Part shown: positions 36,001 through 43,939 of the stretch, piece after piece
Numbering within the stretch: position 1 is the stretch's first letter
How the letters are laid out: every line of letters starts with the position of its first letter
Source of the DNA: UBA7672 sp044224605
GTDB taxonomy: Bacteria; Pseudomonadota; Alphaproteobacteria; Caulobacterales; Hyphomonadaceae
Reading direction: 5' to 3'
DNA: 64,000 nt
Assembly: GCA_044224605.1 (NCBI GenBank)
Contig: JBGAKC010000027.1
Location: 4,636 to 68,635 of the forward strand
Program-made: the position numbers and the translations under genes
The notes under the pieces: generated by a model
Seen by the model: the letters and a program-made list of their open reading frames with translations, nothing else
Database searches by the model: none
What the model was told of the DNA's origin: nothing

Positions 36001-37205
36001 ACCAGTCTCTGCGCGGACAGCTGCAGGCGCAGGTCAGCGCCGCCGGAACGATCGCCAAACCCGATCTCACCGGCGGCTTCATCGTCGCCAACGCCGCTTA
36101 TGAGCACAGCGAGACCGGCTTCCGCTTGCGTGACATCACGGCGCGCGGCGACTTCGACGAGAATTCGCTACGCCTCACCGGCGTCAGCGCCAATGACGGC
36201 CACGGCGGCCGTATCAACGGCGAAGGCGCGATCCGTTGGGAGAGCGACCTCAGCGGAGGCCTCAATTTCGTCACCGATAATCTCCGCGCGCTTGGCCGCG
36301 ACGATCGCATGGCCATCGTCTCCGGCAGGGGCGCCATCGAGATCGGCGAGCAAACGACCAACATCACTGGGGCCTTCACGGTCGCCCAGGCGCGTATTTC
36401 GGTCGAACAGCCGGCCTCGGCCTCGATCCCGACCCTCACAGGCCTGCGCCGCGTGAACTTCCCGAACCAGCCGCCGGAAGGGGAACCCGCGAAGCCCTGG
36501 CTCAAGCCCGTGCTGCTCGACGTGGAGGTGTCTGCCGACCGCCGTATTGTCGTGTTCGGTCGTGGCCTGGAAACGGAATGGTCAGGGAATCTTCACATCA
36601 CCGGCCCGATCGCCGACCCGTCGATCGACGGAACCGCGACGCTGGTGCGCGGCGACCTTGATCTCGCCGGCCGACGCTTCGCCTTCGACACGGGCACGAT
36701 CGATCTTGATGGCCCGATCCGCCGCGCTCGCATCGACATCGCGGCCGAGCGCGCCGCCGCGGACATCACGGCTAACGTCCGCATCACCGGTACGCCGGTT
36801 GAGCCGAAGTTCACGCTCGAATCTACGCCCGCCCTGCCGCAGGACGAAATCCTCGCACGCGTGCTGTTCGGCCGCTCAGCCGCCGAGCTCTCGGGCTTCG
36901 AGGCTGCGCAGCTGGCTGCAGGCCTTGCCCAGCTCGCCGGCGGCCAAGCGGGCTTCGATCCGGTTGGCCTCGTCCGCAAGGCCACAGGCCTTGACCGCGT
37001 GAGCTTCGGCGCAGAAGAGGGCATCGCGACTGTCTCCGCCGGCAAGTACATCGCCGAAGACGTCTACCTGCAGGTTGGCGCCGGCGGACAGGGCGGCGTC
37101 GGAGCGGAAGTCGAATGGGAACCGCAGAAGAACCTGTCGGTGACCTCCTCCGCCAACGGCGCCGGCGACACCAAGATCGCCATCCGCTGGAAGAAGGACT
37201 ACTAG
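33072..37205 (+). CDS. tamB: TamB translocation and assembly module subunit
   Basis: Very large AsmA-like protein (1377 residues) anchored in the inner membrane by one N-terminal helix (WLRIALGVVVAIFALVAVGV). It forms a long beta-taco groove across the periplasm. The C-terminal DUF490 domain, about the last 350 residues, includes GTATLVRGDLDLAGRRF and the LPQDEILARVLFGRSAAELS stretch that is highly typical of TamB. It is translated from the TGATG junction with tamA. Family members are implicated in phospholipid transport and in assembly of outer-membrane proteins. Its stop codon overlaps that of the next gene on the opposite strand. Confidence 0.93.
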   Translation: MAEEARRRKLPLWLRIALGVVVAIFALVAVGVGLRYWITSDAGRAFITSQIDGRKAGPLGTIRISGLKGDPLGSATVADIALVDDEGVWLRAKDARIEWTPTALFAGELEISKINVRIVDVLRQPLLSAQQDEGAPPDIGLSLNEVSVDDLRLAKAVIGVEARYAIKGAASRRRDASGDALLTLTPVSGPADRVDIAAQWSTTSAIKGAASLGGPAGGLIASLIQAPEGKSVAFDGRVDGTIDRFTGSARLAFDDEQAAQVNISRDNATAHMTADIATERWPLLAPFTERAGANAKLEGEASLADLKNASVDLKLLTKAGTFDIRAGVDFETWTPKTPFDIRATQLDLASIVPPLAGKIDAAGQLSLTGIGNFEWKGNVTATRVAWPSGGAARISAPLTVAKDGLTISWATPSVVIEGGRVDALRSLAPARYAGSTRGEVNLKTQVVEIYQSQLAGAPGDISARGSYRISTGVMDFQGTARFNRLADVAPLTGSARSLWSVRRNGSNAPIRITADAQGRDVSSSIASLAELAGPEPRVVLAGVVQSGRFVIESGSIHGAGVRGDMTGRVSDAGKITGSANGMLIRPLGLPGATIEDLAFSADVSGGVQAPRIDLRLSDGAVSAAGLTFTKVAGRGQATIGQTISGDFALTGKSGTQDLNLSGRILGSEGDLRIADLTATLGKLQVKAPRLAFSDGVFSTTFSATGPLAGIGGLERGSLTARGTISASDDLTVDVAGRLTDVRSGAMRIELLTFDADAKGGTATLQAQARGVVGAPIDLKLTASGSQTGDAWSGQASVQGAIDQLPVATTRPAAWRYAPDAWSLDTELSAFDGKVDAAFASSTDAASAKLDLQGINIRALSRLARVTPINGQITGSFSFANGAAPATGDFHLALANANPVGVTADPVSLAISGQLRQGVLTAAVTGEGQGFKLAASSREPMLVGKGFDVRPDVNAPMRAQLDMTGRAEQLWALFGPEDQSLRGQLQAQVSAAGTIAKPDLTGGFIVANAAYEHSETGFRLRDITARGDFDENSLRLTGVSANDGHGGRINGEGAIRWESDLSGGLNFVTDNLRALGRDDRMAIVSGRGAIEIGEQTTNITGAFTVAQARISVEQPASASIPTLTGLRRVNFPNQPPEGEPAKPWLKPVLLDVEVSADRRIVVFGRGLETEWSGNLHITGPIADPSIDGTATLVRGDLDLAGRRFAFDTGTIDLDGPIRRARIDIAAERAAADITANVRITGTPVEPKFTLESTPALPQDEILARVLFGRSAAELSGFEAAQLAAGLAQLAGGQAGFDPVGLVRKATGLDRVSFGAEEGIATVSAGKYIAEDVYLQVGAGGQGGVGAEVEWEPQKNLSVTSSANGAGDTKIAIRWKKDY

Positions 37206-37726
37206 GCTGCCGGGCCAGTTGCCTCTTGCCTGGGCCACAGGAAGCGCGCGCACGCCGAGATCACCAGCCCCACGATGAACATGTGCACGAAGATCGTGGC
37301 GTAGAGCATCTGGTGATCCGTGATCTTTCCGTCGGGCCCACGCGGACCATCCGGCAAAGCCCCGCTGCCGTGCGTCGCCGCCAGCGGCAGAACGACGGTG
37401 TACATCACCACCATCACCACAATCCCATAGCACGGCCCCAACAGCCACCAGTATGTGCGCAGATCCCTCATGCGCGTTGCGGCGACCATGTAGACCGACG
37501 CCATGATCAGCGTCAGCACGAACTCCAACACGAGACCAAGACTTGCCGAGCCCCACCCGCCTTCGCTCGTCGCGGGCCCGAGCACGCCGCGCGCGATCGA
37601 CTGCAGGATTTGCATGGGCTCCATCTTGTAATAGCCGCCGATATGGATGAACGCGTAAGCGAGATCGAGCGCGCCCGCGATCAGCGCGGCGATAGCGATC
37701 GGCTTCCACAGCTTGCCGTATGACAT
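37202..37726 (-). CDS. Four-helix membrane protein, unknown function
   Basis: I do not recognise a family name. The 174-residue protein has about four membrane helices: near residues 8-26, 58-82, 92-114 and 138-160. A loop holds conserved-looking polar residues (GPDGKITDHQ). The start at 37726 is chosen because GGGAGG lies 6 nt before it, inside the longer frame that begins at 37741. Its stop overlaps the tamB stop through a CTAG shared by both strands. The upstream neighbour on the same strand is truA, 32 bp away, so it could be the tail of the fmt-GNAT-truA operon. Confidence 0.7.
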   Translation of the reverse strand: MSYGKLWKPIAIAALIAGALDLAYAFIHIGGYYKMEPMQILQSIARGVLGPATSEGGWGSASLGLVLEFVLTLIMASVYMVAATRMRDLRTYWWLLGPCYGIVVMVVMYTVVLPLAATHGSGALPDGPRGPDGKITDHQMLYATIFVHMFIVGLVISACARFLWPRQEATGPAA

Positions 37727-37757
37727 CTGTCCTCCCGGCACGCTCGTGACGGCGCGC

Positions 37758-38528
37758 TCAGGGGGTCAGCGGATCATAACTTACGCTCTCAAGATAGAGC
37801 CCGTCCGCCGGCGCAACGGGGCCGCAGCGCGTCCGGTCTGCTGCGGCAAGGATTTCCGCGATCCATTCCGGCTTCTCCCGCCCACGCCCGACGTCGACCA
37901 GCGACCCCACCATCGACCGCACCTGGCGGTGCAGGAACGACCGCGCCGACGTCCTGATCTCGATCACCTCCCCGCGCCGCTCCACGCTGATCGACTTCAG
38001 TGTCTTCACCGGCGTGTCCGCCTGGCAGTTGGCGTCCCGGAACGTCGTGAAGTCGTGCCGCCCCACAAGCGCCTGCGCCGCCGCATGCATGGCCGCCACA
38101 TCCATGGCCACCGACACCCGCCACGCCCGCCCGCGATCCAGAGCAAGATCCGCGCGGCGGTTGATGATCCGGTAGACATAGCTGCGCCCCGTCGCATCAA
38201 ACCGTGCATGGAACTCCGGCGAAGCATCTTCCGCTTCGAGCACCGCGATGGGATTTGGCCTCAAGTGCGCATTGAGCGCATCCCGCACCTTGCCCGCACG
38301 GATCGTCTTGGCGAGATCGAGATGCGCCACCTGCCCCAGTGCATGCACGCCAGCGTCCGTTCGCCCCGCCCCGATCACCTGCACCGGCGCGCCATCCAGC
38401 GCTTCCGCCGCGGCCTCAAGCGTCTGCTGCACGGACGGAGCATTGTCCTGCCGCTGCCAGCCCGCGAAGACCGACCCATCGTACTCGATCGTCAGCTTGT
38501 ACCTAGGCAAGGGGAACCCCGAAAGCAT
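37758..38528 (-). CDS. truA: tRNA pseudouridine(38-40) synthase
   Basis: TruA converts uridines 38-40 of the tRNA anticodon stem to pseudouridine. The catalytic Asp lies in GAGRTDAGVHALGQVAHLD near residue 57. The second family motif SFLHRQVRSMVGSLVDVGRG is near residue 206. Length (256) fits. The annotated ATG overlaps the GNAT gene by 26 nt; a TTG at 38507, closer to the family start PRYKL, would cut the overlap to 5 nt. It is the third gene of the fmt-GNAT-truA operon. Confidence 0.95.
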   Translation of the reverse strand: MLSGFPLPRYKLTIEYDGSVFAGWQRQDNAPSVQQTLEAAAEALDGAPVQVIGAGRTDAGVHALGQVAHLDLAKTIRAGKVRDALNAHLRPNPIAVLEAEDASPEFHARFDATGRSYVYRIINRRADLALDRGRAWRVSVAMDVAAMHAAAQALVGRHDFTTFRDANCQADTPVKTLKSISVERRGEVIEIRTSARSFLHRQVRSMVGSLVDVGRGREKPEWIAEILAAADRTRCGPVAPADGLYLESVSYDPLTP

Positions 38529-39003
38529 CCGGGAAGATCAGCTTGCCCGACATCGGCGGCCCGAAGCGCATCCGCAACGCCATGAAGTGCGACCCCTTCA
38601 GCGGCGTCTCGAAATCGGCGGTTGCTTCCACCGAGAAGCCAAACCGCGGATAGTATTTCTCGTGCCCAAGCACGAAGACGATCGGCACGCCGCTGTCCTT
38701 CATCATCCTAAGGCCAGCGGTCACAAGCGACGATCCGATCCCTTCACGCTGCGCCCAGGGATCGACACACATCGGTCCAAGCCCGGCGCCGCCCAGCTTG
38801 CCCAGCACGCCCATCGGATAGAACAGAATGTGGCCGACGATCTGCCCATCCATCTCGCAGATCAGTTGAATTAGGACTTCTCCGGCATCCTCCAGCTTCC
38901 GGATGATCTCCGCTTCGTCGGGCCGACCGAAGGCGCGTGTGTTGAGATCCTGCACTGCGGGCTTGTCGGCCTGCAGCATGATGCGGACTGTCTTCTCGTT
39001 CAC
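38503..39003 (-). CDS. GNAT-family N-acetyltransferase (YhbS-like)
   Basis: Acetyl-CoA-dependent acetyltransferase of 166 residues. Motif A, the CoA-binding loop, reads GPMCVDPWAQREGIGSSLV near residue 77, and the VLGHEKYYPRFGF stretch near 112 is typical of the YhbS-like subgroup. The substrate is unknown. Its start codon overlaps the fmt stop by 4 nt and its end overlaps truA. It is therefore inserted between two tRNA-related genes usually found next to each other, and a role in translation or protein modification is possible but unproven. Confidence 0.83.
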   Translation of the reverse strand: MNEKTVRIMLQADKPAVQDLNTRAFGRPDEAEIIRKLEDAGEVLIQLICEMDGQIVGHILFYPMGVLGKLGGAGLGPMCVDPWAQREGIGSSLVTAGLRMMKDSGVPIVFVLGHEKYYPRFGFSVEATADFETPLKGSHFMALRMRFGPPMSGKLIFPDAFGVPLA

Positions 39004-39920
39004 GCTAGCCTCCTCCCCGGCCCGATGCGCGCGCCGCGCTGGAATTCCTCGGCAGTCATCTGCTTCTTACCGGCCTGCTGCAAGCGGGTGAGACGCACCG
39101 CTCCCTCGCCGCAAGCCACGAGCAGGTTTTCATCAAGCACATCTCCGGCCTGACCCGAACCCTCTTCAGCCTTCGCGTGCAGCACCTTGATCCGTTGGCC
39201 GTCCAGTTCGAACCATGCGCCTGGAAACGGCGACAGTCCTCGGATATGGGCAGCGACATCCTTGCCAGGCTTCGTCCAATCGATGCGCGCTTCCGCAGGC
39301 GAAACCTTCGCTGCGATGGTGACGCCTTCCTCGGTCTGCTGATGCAGCTCCACCGGCCCCGCCTCCAGCTTCGCCAGTCCTTCGACCATCAGCTTCGCGC
39401 CCAGCTGCATTAGCCGGTCGTGTACATCGCCCGTTGTGTCGTCCTCGCTGATCGGCGTTGTCGCCGTCAGCATCACGGGACCGGTATCGAGCCCCACATC
39501 CATCTTCATCACCTGAACACCGGTGATCGTGTCGCCCGCCATCACCGCGCGATGGATCGGCGCCGCCCCGCGCCAGCGCGGCAGGATCGAGCCATGGATG
39601 TTGAAACATCCCAGCCTCGGCGCATCGAGGATCGGCTTGGGCAGCAGCAGCCCATAGGCCACAACCACCGCCGTATCCAGCTTCAGGTCCGCGAACGCCT
39701 GCTTGTCGGCCGCCGACCGGAAATTTTCCGGCGTGCGCACCTCCAGCCCATGCCGCTCCGCCGCCTCGTGCACCGGCGTCTTCGTCAGCTGCTTGCCGCG
39801 CCCCGCCGGCCGCGGCGGCTGAGAATAAACACAGACAACCTCGTGGCCTGCAGCAAGGATCGCCTCCAGCGTCGGAACGGCGAACTCGGGAGACCCCATG
39901 AAGGCAATGCGCATTGACAT
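39000..39920 (-). CDS. fmt: Methionyl-tRNA formyltransferase
   Basis: Fmt formylates initiator Met-tRNA using 10-formyl-tetrahydrofolate. The hallmark stretch FNIHGSILPRWRGAAPI near residue 107 and the later MDVGLDTGPV supply the catalytic Asn, His and Asp. The N-terminal RIAFMGSPEFAVPTL and the C-terminal OB-like domain are also standard; 306 residues is the usual size. Peptide deformylase (def), often directly upstream of fmt, is not in this position here. First gene of the fmt-GNAT-truA operon. Confidence 0.96.
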   Translation of the reverse strand: MSMRIAFMGSPEFAVPTLEAILAAGHEVVCVYSQPPRPAGRGKQLTKTPVHEAAERHGLEVRTPENFRSAADKQAFADLKLDTAVVVAYGLLLPKPILDAPRLGCFNIHGSILPRWRGAAPIHRAVMAGDTITGVQVMKMDVGLDTGPVMLTATTPISEDDTTGDVHDRLMQLGAKLMVEGLAKLEAGPVELHQQTEEGVTIAAKVSPAEARIDWTKPGKDVAAHIRGLSPFPGAWFELDGQRIKVLHAKAEEGSGQAGDVLDENLLVACGEGAVRLTRLQQAGKKQMTAEEFQRGARIGPGRRLA

Positions 39921-39983
39921 GGCGCCCTTCTAGCCTCCCGCGCCGCATTGTGGAACGCACCCTGGCGCGTGTATCTACCCGTC

Positions 39984-40286
39984 ATGGACCTCAAACCGCA
40001 CGAAATCGCGCTTGCGATCATCGCCGTCGCCGCCCCGCTGATCTTCATCATCCTGGCGTTTACGCCGGGCGGGCTCGGCTTCATCGGCGATATCGCGATG
40101 AACCCGGTCCTGATGCCGTGGATCTTCTTCGGCGGGGCCGCGCTGGTGTTCTGCGTGCTGGCCTACCGCATCTATCGCCGCATCCGCCCGCTTCCGAAGA
40201 AGAAGGAAGCCACGCCCGAACACATCACGCCGACGCCGAAATTCACCTTCAAGCGTGAGAGCGGCAAACCGCCCGGCCAGCCCTAG
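39984..40286 (+). CDS. Small two-helix membrane protein
   Basis: No family recognised. The 100-residue protein has two hydrophobic helices (about residues 7-28 and 42-62) and a Lys/Pro-rich cytoplasmic tail (RRIRPLPKKKEATPE). The start at 39984 is preferred because the upstream in-frame ATG at 39948 would add residues reading into the fmt promoter area. Its stop overlaps the ybaB stop on the opposite strand through a shared CTAG, which argues the frame is real and conserved. Confidence 0.65.
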   Translation: MDLKPHEIALAIIAVAAPLIFIILAFTPGGLGFIGDIAMNPVLMPWIFFGGAALVFCVLAYRIYRRIRPLPKKKEATPEHITPTPKFTFKRESGKPPGQP

Positions 40287-40609
40287 AATGGCAGCTTGAA
40301 CCCCGGCAGCATGCCGCCCAGACCGCCGGTCGCCTGCTTCATGGCTTCGGCCATGGCATCGTCGAGCTTGCGACGCGCATCCGAGTGAGCAGCCTTCACG
40401 AGATCCTCGACCATCTCCTTGTCGCCAGGGGTCAGCAGCGACGGATCAATGGTCAACGCCGCCAGCTCGCCCTTGCCCTTCAGCGTCACCTTGACCATCC
40501 CCGCGCCGGAAGATCCCTGCGCGGTGATCTCTTCCATCTTCGCCTGGGCTTCCTGCAGGCGCTGCTGCATCTGCTGCGCCTGACGCATGATATCGGACAG
40601 GTCTTTCAT
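40283..40609 (-). CDS. ybaB: YbaB/EbfC nucleoid-associated protein
   Basis: Small DNA-binding dimer of 108 residues with the family pattern: an N-terminal amphipathic helix rich in Met and Gln (IMRQAQQMQQRLQEAQ), a GAGMVKVTLKGKGEL core strand region, then a C-terminal helix and a Gly-rich tail. Its ATG overlaps the dnaX stop by one base (TGATG). The dnaX-ybaB order is conserved widely, but recR, which often follows, is absent here. Confidence 0.93.
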   Translation of the reverse strand: MKDLSDIMRQAQQMQQRLQEAQAKMEEITAQGSSGAGMVKVTLKGKGELAALTIDPSLLTPGDKEMVEDLVKAAHSDARRKLDDAMAEAMKQATGGLGGMLPGFKLPF

Positions 40610-42465
40610 CAGTCGTCCTCGCGCTCTTCGGGGTCGGGAATCTGCTCTTCGACTCGTTCGCGATAGCCGAAGTCCACATGAATGACATTGGGCGTCGCGG
40701 GCGTGTCGTCCACGTCTTCCAGCTCTTCGGGATCCTCCACGCGCAGCACCTTCGACCCCGGGAACAATCGCAACGCTTCCGCAACGAACGGGTGAGCCGC
40801 AGCCGCCTGCAGCTTCTCGCGCCCGCGCCGCCGGCGTCGTTCCGAAGTGCTCTCCGCTACGCCGTCATTCGATTGCTGGACTTCCCACTCGACGCCGCTG
40901 GTTTCTTCGAGCCAGTCCTTGATCTTCTGTGACAGGTTGGTCGGCGCATTCGGCGCGGCCGTGTAGCGGAAATGCCCGAAGTCGATCTCAGCCGGTCGCA
41001 CGAAGCGCTCGATCTCGTATTTCAGCGAGATTTCCCGGCGCGCTTCCAGCTCCGCAATAATCTCGCGCAGCGAGGACATGCGGACCACTTCGTGATGTTC
41101 GTCATGATGCGGCGGCGGAGCAGACGCTGTCGGAGCCCCAGCCTGCGCCGGCTCGCGCCCGCTCTCAGGCTGAGACTTTGGGGCGGGCACAGCGGCCCCG
41201 CCCGCAAGCATCTTTATCGCATCTTCCGGCGATGGCAGGCTCGCAGCCGCCGCCAGCCTCAACACCACCATCTGCGCAGCCGCCGGCGGATCCGGCGCCC
41301 GCGCGCAATCCTCGAAGCCCTGCAGCAGGAGCCGCCACATCCGCGCCGACTGCGCTGCAGACAGCTGATCCGCCATCGCCTTCGTCCGCTTCGCCCAGTC
41401 CTGCGGACCCGCGAACGCATAAGCATCCTTCAGCGCCTGAGCCCGCGAAATCTCGACGACCGCGTCCATGAGATCCTTCAGCAGCACCGGCGCATCGGCG
41501 CCCTGATCCAGCAGGGCGGTCGCTTCATTCAGCGCCGCCTTGTTGTCGCCGGCGATGATCTTCTCCAGCAGGTCCAGCACGCGCGACCGGTCCGCAAGAC
41601 CAAGCATGTCGCGCACCTGTTCGGCGCTCACTTCCTTGCCCCCAGCTTCATTGGCGCCCTGCACGATCGCCTGGTCGAGGATCGACAAACCGTCCCGCGC
41701 CGATCCTTCCGCAGCCCGCGCGATCAGCGCCAGCGCCTCTGCCGAAACCTTCGCCCCTTCTTGTCTGCAGATGTTCGCCAGATGCTCGCCGAGCGCCTCC
41801 GTCGAGAAGCGCTGCAGGTTGAAGCGTTGGCAACGTGACAGCACCGTCACCGGCACTTTCCGAATTTCCGTCGTCGCGAAGATGAACTTCACATGCGGCG
41901 GCGGCTCTTCCAGCGTCTTCAGCAGCGCGTTGAACGCTGCCGTCGACAGCATGTGCACTTCGTCGATGATGTAGACCTTGAACCGCGCAGACACCGGCGC
42001 GTAGCGCGACCCGTCCAGCAGGTCGCGCATGTCGCTGACGCCCGTGTGCGAAGCCGCGTCGAGTTCCAGCACGTCCGGATGCGTCGAGGCCATGATCGCC
42101 GCACAATGCACGCCCGGCGGATCGAGCTGCATCGACGGCTGGTGAACGTCCTTGGTCTCGTAGTTCAGCGCCCGCGCCAGCAATCGCGCCGTGGTGGTCT
42201 TCCCCACCCCGCGCACGCCGGTCAGCATGAAGGCGTGGGCTATGCGCCCGGTCTTGAACGCGTTGGTCAGCGTCCGGACCATAGCTTCCTGCCCCACCAG
42301 GTCCTCGAACCGGGTCGGACGGTATTTGCGCGCCAGCACCTGATAGGCGGGCGGGCCCAGCGGAACGTCATCCCCGAACATCGACGCCGTCAGCGTGTCG
42401 CGCGGCTCCGCAACATCATCTTCCGGCCCGTCTGACGGGGGTTTCGGGGGCTTCTTCGAGGCCAT
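40609..42465 (-). CDS. dnaX: DNA polymerase III gamma/tau subunit
   Basis: Clamp-loader ATPase, 618 residues. Walker A is LTGVRGVGKTTTARLL near residue 70, DEVHMLSTAAFNALLKTLEEPP near 160 is the Walker B region, and SRCQRFNLQRF near 202 holds the arginine-finger SRC. The zinc module that normally has four Cys between the first helix and DVLELDAASHTG keeps only C121; the others are replaced in the stretch NYETKDVHQPSMQLD. A Pro/Ala-rich linker near residue 420 leads to the tau-specific C-terminal region. The start at 42465 is preceded by GGGGG. It lies just downstream of the SRP RNA gene and is coupled to ybaB. Confidence 0.95.
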   Translation of the reverse strand: MASKKPPKPPSDGPEDDVAEPRDTLTASMFGDDVPLGPPAYQVLARKYRPTRFEDLVGQEAMVRTLTNAFKTGRIAHAFMLTGVRGVGKTTTARLLARALNYETKDVHQPSMQLDPPGVHCAAIMASTHPDVLELDAASHTGVSDMRDLLDGSRYAPVSARFKVYIIDEVHMLSTAAFNALLKTLEEPPPHVKFIFATTEIRKVPVTVLSRCQRFNLQRFSTEALGEHLANICRQEGAKVSAEALALIARAAEGSARDGLSILDQAIVQGANEAGGKEVSAEQVRDMLGLADRSRVLDLLEKIIAGDNKAALNEATALLDQGADAPVLLKDLMDAVVEISRAQALKDAYAFAGPQDWAKRTKAMADQLSAAQSARMWRLLLQGFEDCARAPDPPAAAQMVVLRLAAAASLPSPEDAIKMLAGGAAVPAPKSQPESGREPAQAGAPTASAPPPHHDEHHEVVRMSSLREIIAELEARREISLKYEIERFVRPAEIDFGHFRYTAAPNAPTNLSQKIKDWLEETSGVEWEVQQSNDGVAESTSERRRRRGREKLQAAAAHPFVAEALRLFPGSKVLRVEDPEELEDVDDTPATPNVIHVDFGYRERVEEQIPDPEEREDD

Positions 42466-42549
42466 ACCCCCTATATGGCCCATGGGCGGCGGACTCGCCA
42501 ACCCACAGCGGGACAAGCTTCGATTTCTGCTGTGGAACGGAGGTTAAGG

Positions 42550-42643
42550 TGCAGGCTGGCCGCGACCCGAGCTAAACTCGTTACGGCTGCTTCCTTCCGG
42601 ACCTGACCGGGTTGGCGAACCGCTCGCCCGCAGCCAGCCTGCA
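42550..42643 (-). ncRNA. ffs: Bacterial small SRP RNA (4.5S)
   Basis: The minus strand carries the diagnostic apical loop GGTCAGGTCCGGAAGGAAGC inside a long hairpin. The closing stem is exact: TGCAGGCTGGC at 42550-42560 with GCCAGCCTGCA at 42633-42643. This RNA pairs with Ffh to target nascent membrane proteins to the translocon. Its place just upstream of dnaX on the same strand is a conserved arrangement. The true ends may extend a few bases. Confidence 0.96.
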
Positions 42644-42792
42644 TTTTAGTTATAGGAGCACGGCCGCTCCGCTGCAATGTTCAGGAGTGAGTCGGGCCAA
42701 TTCAGGGGGCGCGGGTGGCAAAGCCGGCAGAATCGTGGGCCAAAACGCGCCGGGGCGACGTCAAACCTGCCGGCGCGCGGAGCGCCTGATCC

Positions 42793-43935
42793 ATGGCCGA
42801 CCCTGGGACTGTCCACGACATTTTCGTCAGCTACCGGCGGGCCGACCGGGAGCTGGTGGCCTCCATTGTTCGCCGCCTCGAACAGCGCGGCGTCACGGTC
42901 TGGTATGATGCCAATATCGAAGGCGGAGCCGATTGGCGCGAAACCATTGTCGAGGCCCTCACCAATTCGAAACTGCTGGCGATCTTCTTCTCGGAAGAGT
43001 GCAACAATTCCCGCCAGCTCAAGAAGGAGCTGGCCGTCGCCGACGCGCTCGAGAAACCCGTTGTCCCGATCCTGATCGAAAACACCCAGCCGCGCGGCGC
43101 CTATCTCTACGAACTCGCCGACCGCAACTGGATACAGATCTACCCCGATCCGATGGCGCACATGGACGAGCTGGTCGAACATCTCGCCACGCTCGCCGGC
43201 AAGTCGGATGGCGGCCTCGCCGCGAAACGTACACCCGGCGTCTTCAAGAGCGCTCCCGCCCCGGCGCCCGCCGCCCGCGCAGCCGTTGCAGATGAAACGC
43301 TCGAGGAGAAAGAACAGCGCCTCGACGACGCCATCGGCGCGATGATCAGCGAAACCGTCGATCCCGGCCGCGCTGCGCCGAAGACAATCGATCAGTATGT
43401 CGGTCGCGTCGGCTCCGGCGGAAAGCCGGTGAAGAAGCTTGCCGACATTCCGCCTTTCCGGTGGATCGACCTTGCCACTCTCGTCCCAGCCTGGATCGCG
43501 ATCGCCGCATATCTGATCTATTCGTGGACGGCCGCCGAAGCGGTCGCAAAAGCGGCCGGCAGCTTCCTCAATTCGCCACCGTCCAATCTGGCGTCGTCGG
43601 ATCGCGGCGTCGCGATCATCGCAATGTACTGCCTAGCCTTCGCCGGCCTCTATGGCGCAATCGTCTTCCCGGTCCGCTATTACCTGCGCGGACGCGCCGT
43701 CGCCGAGGCCTTCGTGAAATATCTCGGCACATCCGCGATGTTCTTCGTTGCAGGCGCCGGCATCCTGCTCAGCGGCCTCGACCGCGGCTATCTGCAGGGC
43801 GAAGATTTCTTCCAGTTCCTCAGGATGTTCGGGCTTCTCTGGGCCGCCTGCACACTGACCGCGTTCGTCGTCTATGGCGTCTTGGCCGGACAACGTGCGA
43901 TACGCAGCTTCCGATCGAACATAAAGAAGCTCTGA
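42793..43935 (+). CDS. Membrane-anchored TIR-domain protein
   Basis: The N-terminal 130 residues form a TIR domain: DIFVSYRRADRELV is the first strand and BB-loop region, VTVWYDANIEGGADWRE the next, and LLAIFFSEECNNSRQLKKEL contains E79 at the position of the catalytic Glu of NAD-cleaving TIR enzymes. A charged Ala/Pro linker of about 80 residues follows. Then come roughly four membrane helices (about residues 226-246, 275-297, 309-328 and 345-368) and a short basic tail. It may cleave NAD or signal at the membrane; enzymatic activity is inferred from E79 only. nudC starts 4 nt after its stop, so the two are likely co-transcribed. Confidence 0.85.
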   Translation: MADPGTVHDIFVSYRRADRELVASIVRRLEQRGVTVWYDANIEGGADWRETIVEALTNSKLLAIFFSEECNNSRQLKKELAVADALEKPVVPILIENTQPRGAYLYELADRNWIQIYPDPMAHMDELVEHLATLAGKSDGGLAAKRTPGVFKSAPAPAPAARAAVADETLEEKEQRLDDAIGAMISETVDPGRAAPKTIDQYVGRVGSGGKPVKKLADIPPFRWIDLATLVPAWIAIAAYLIYSWTAAEAVAKAAGSFLNSPPSNLASSDRGVAIIAMYCLAFAGLYGAIVFPVRYYLRGRAVAEAFVKYLGTSAMFFVAGAGILLSGLDRGYLQGEDFFQFLRMFGLLWAACTLTAFVVYGVLAGQRAIRSFRSNIKKL

Positions 43936-43939
43936 TACC

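Noticed and set aside
39505..39530. Fourth LacI operator in fmt (ACACCGGTGATC)
   Set aside because: The right half diverges from GTGTC and it lies deep in fmt coding sequence; it looks like a chance match.
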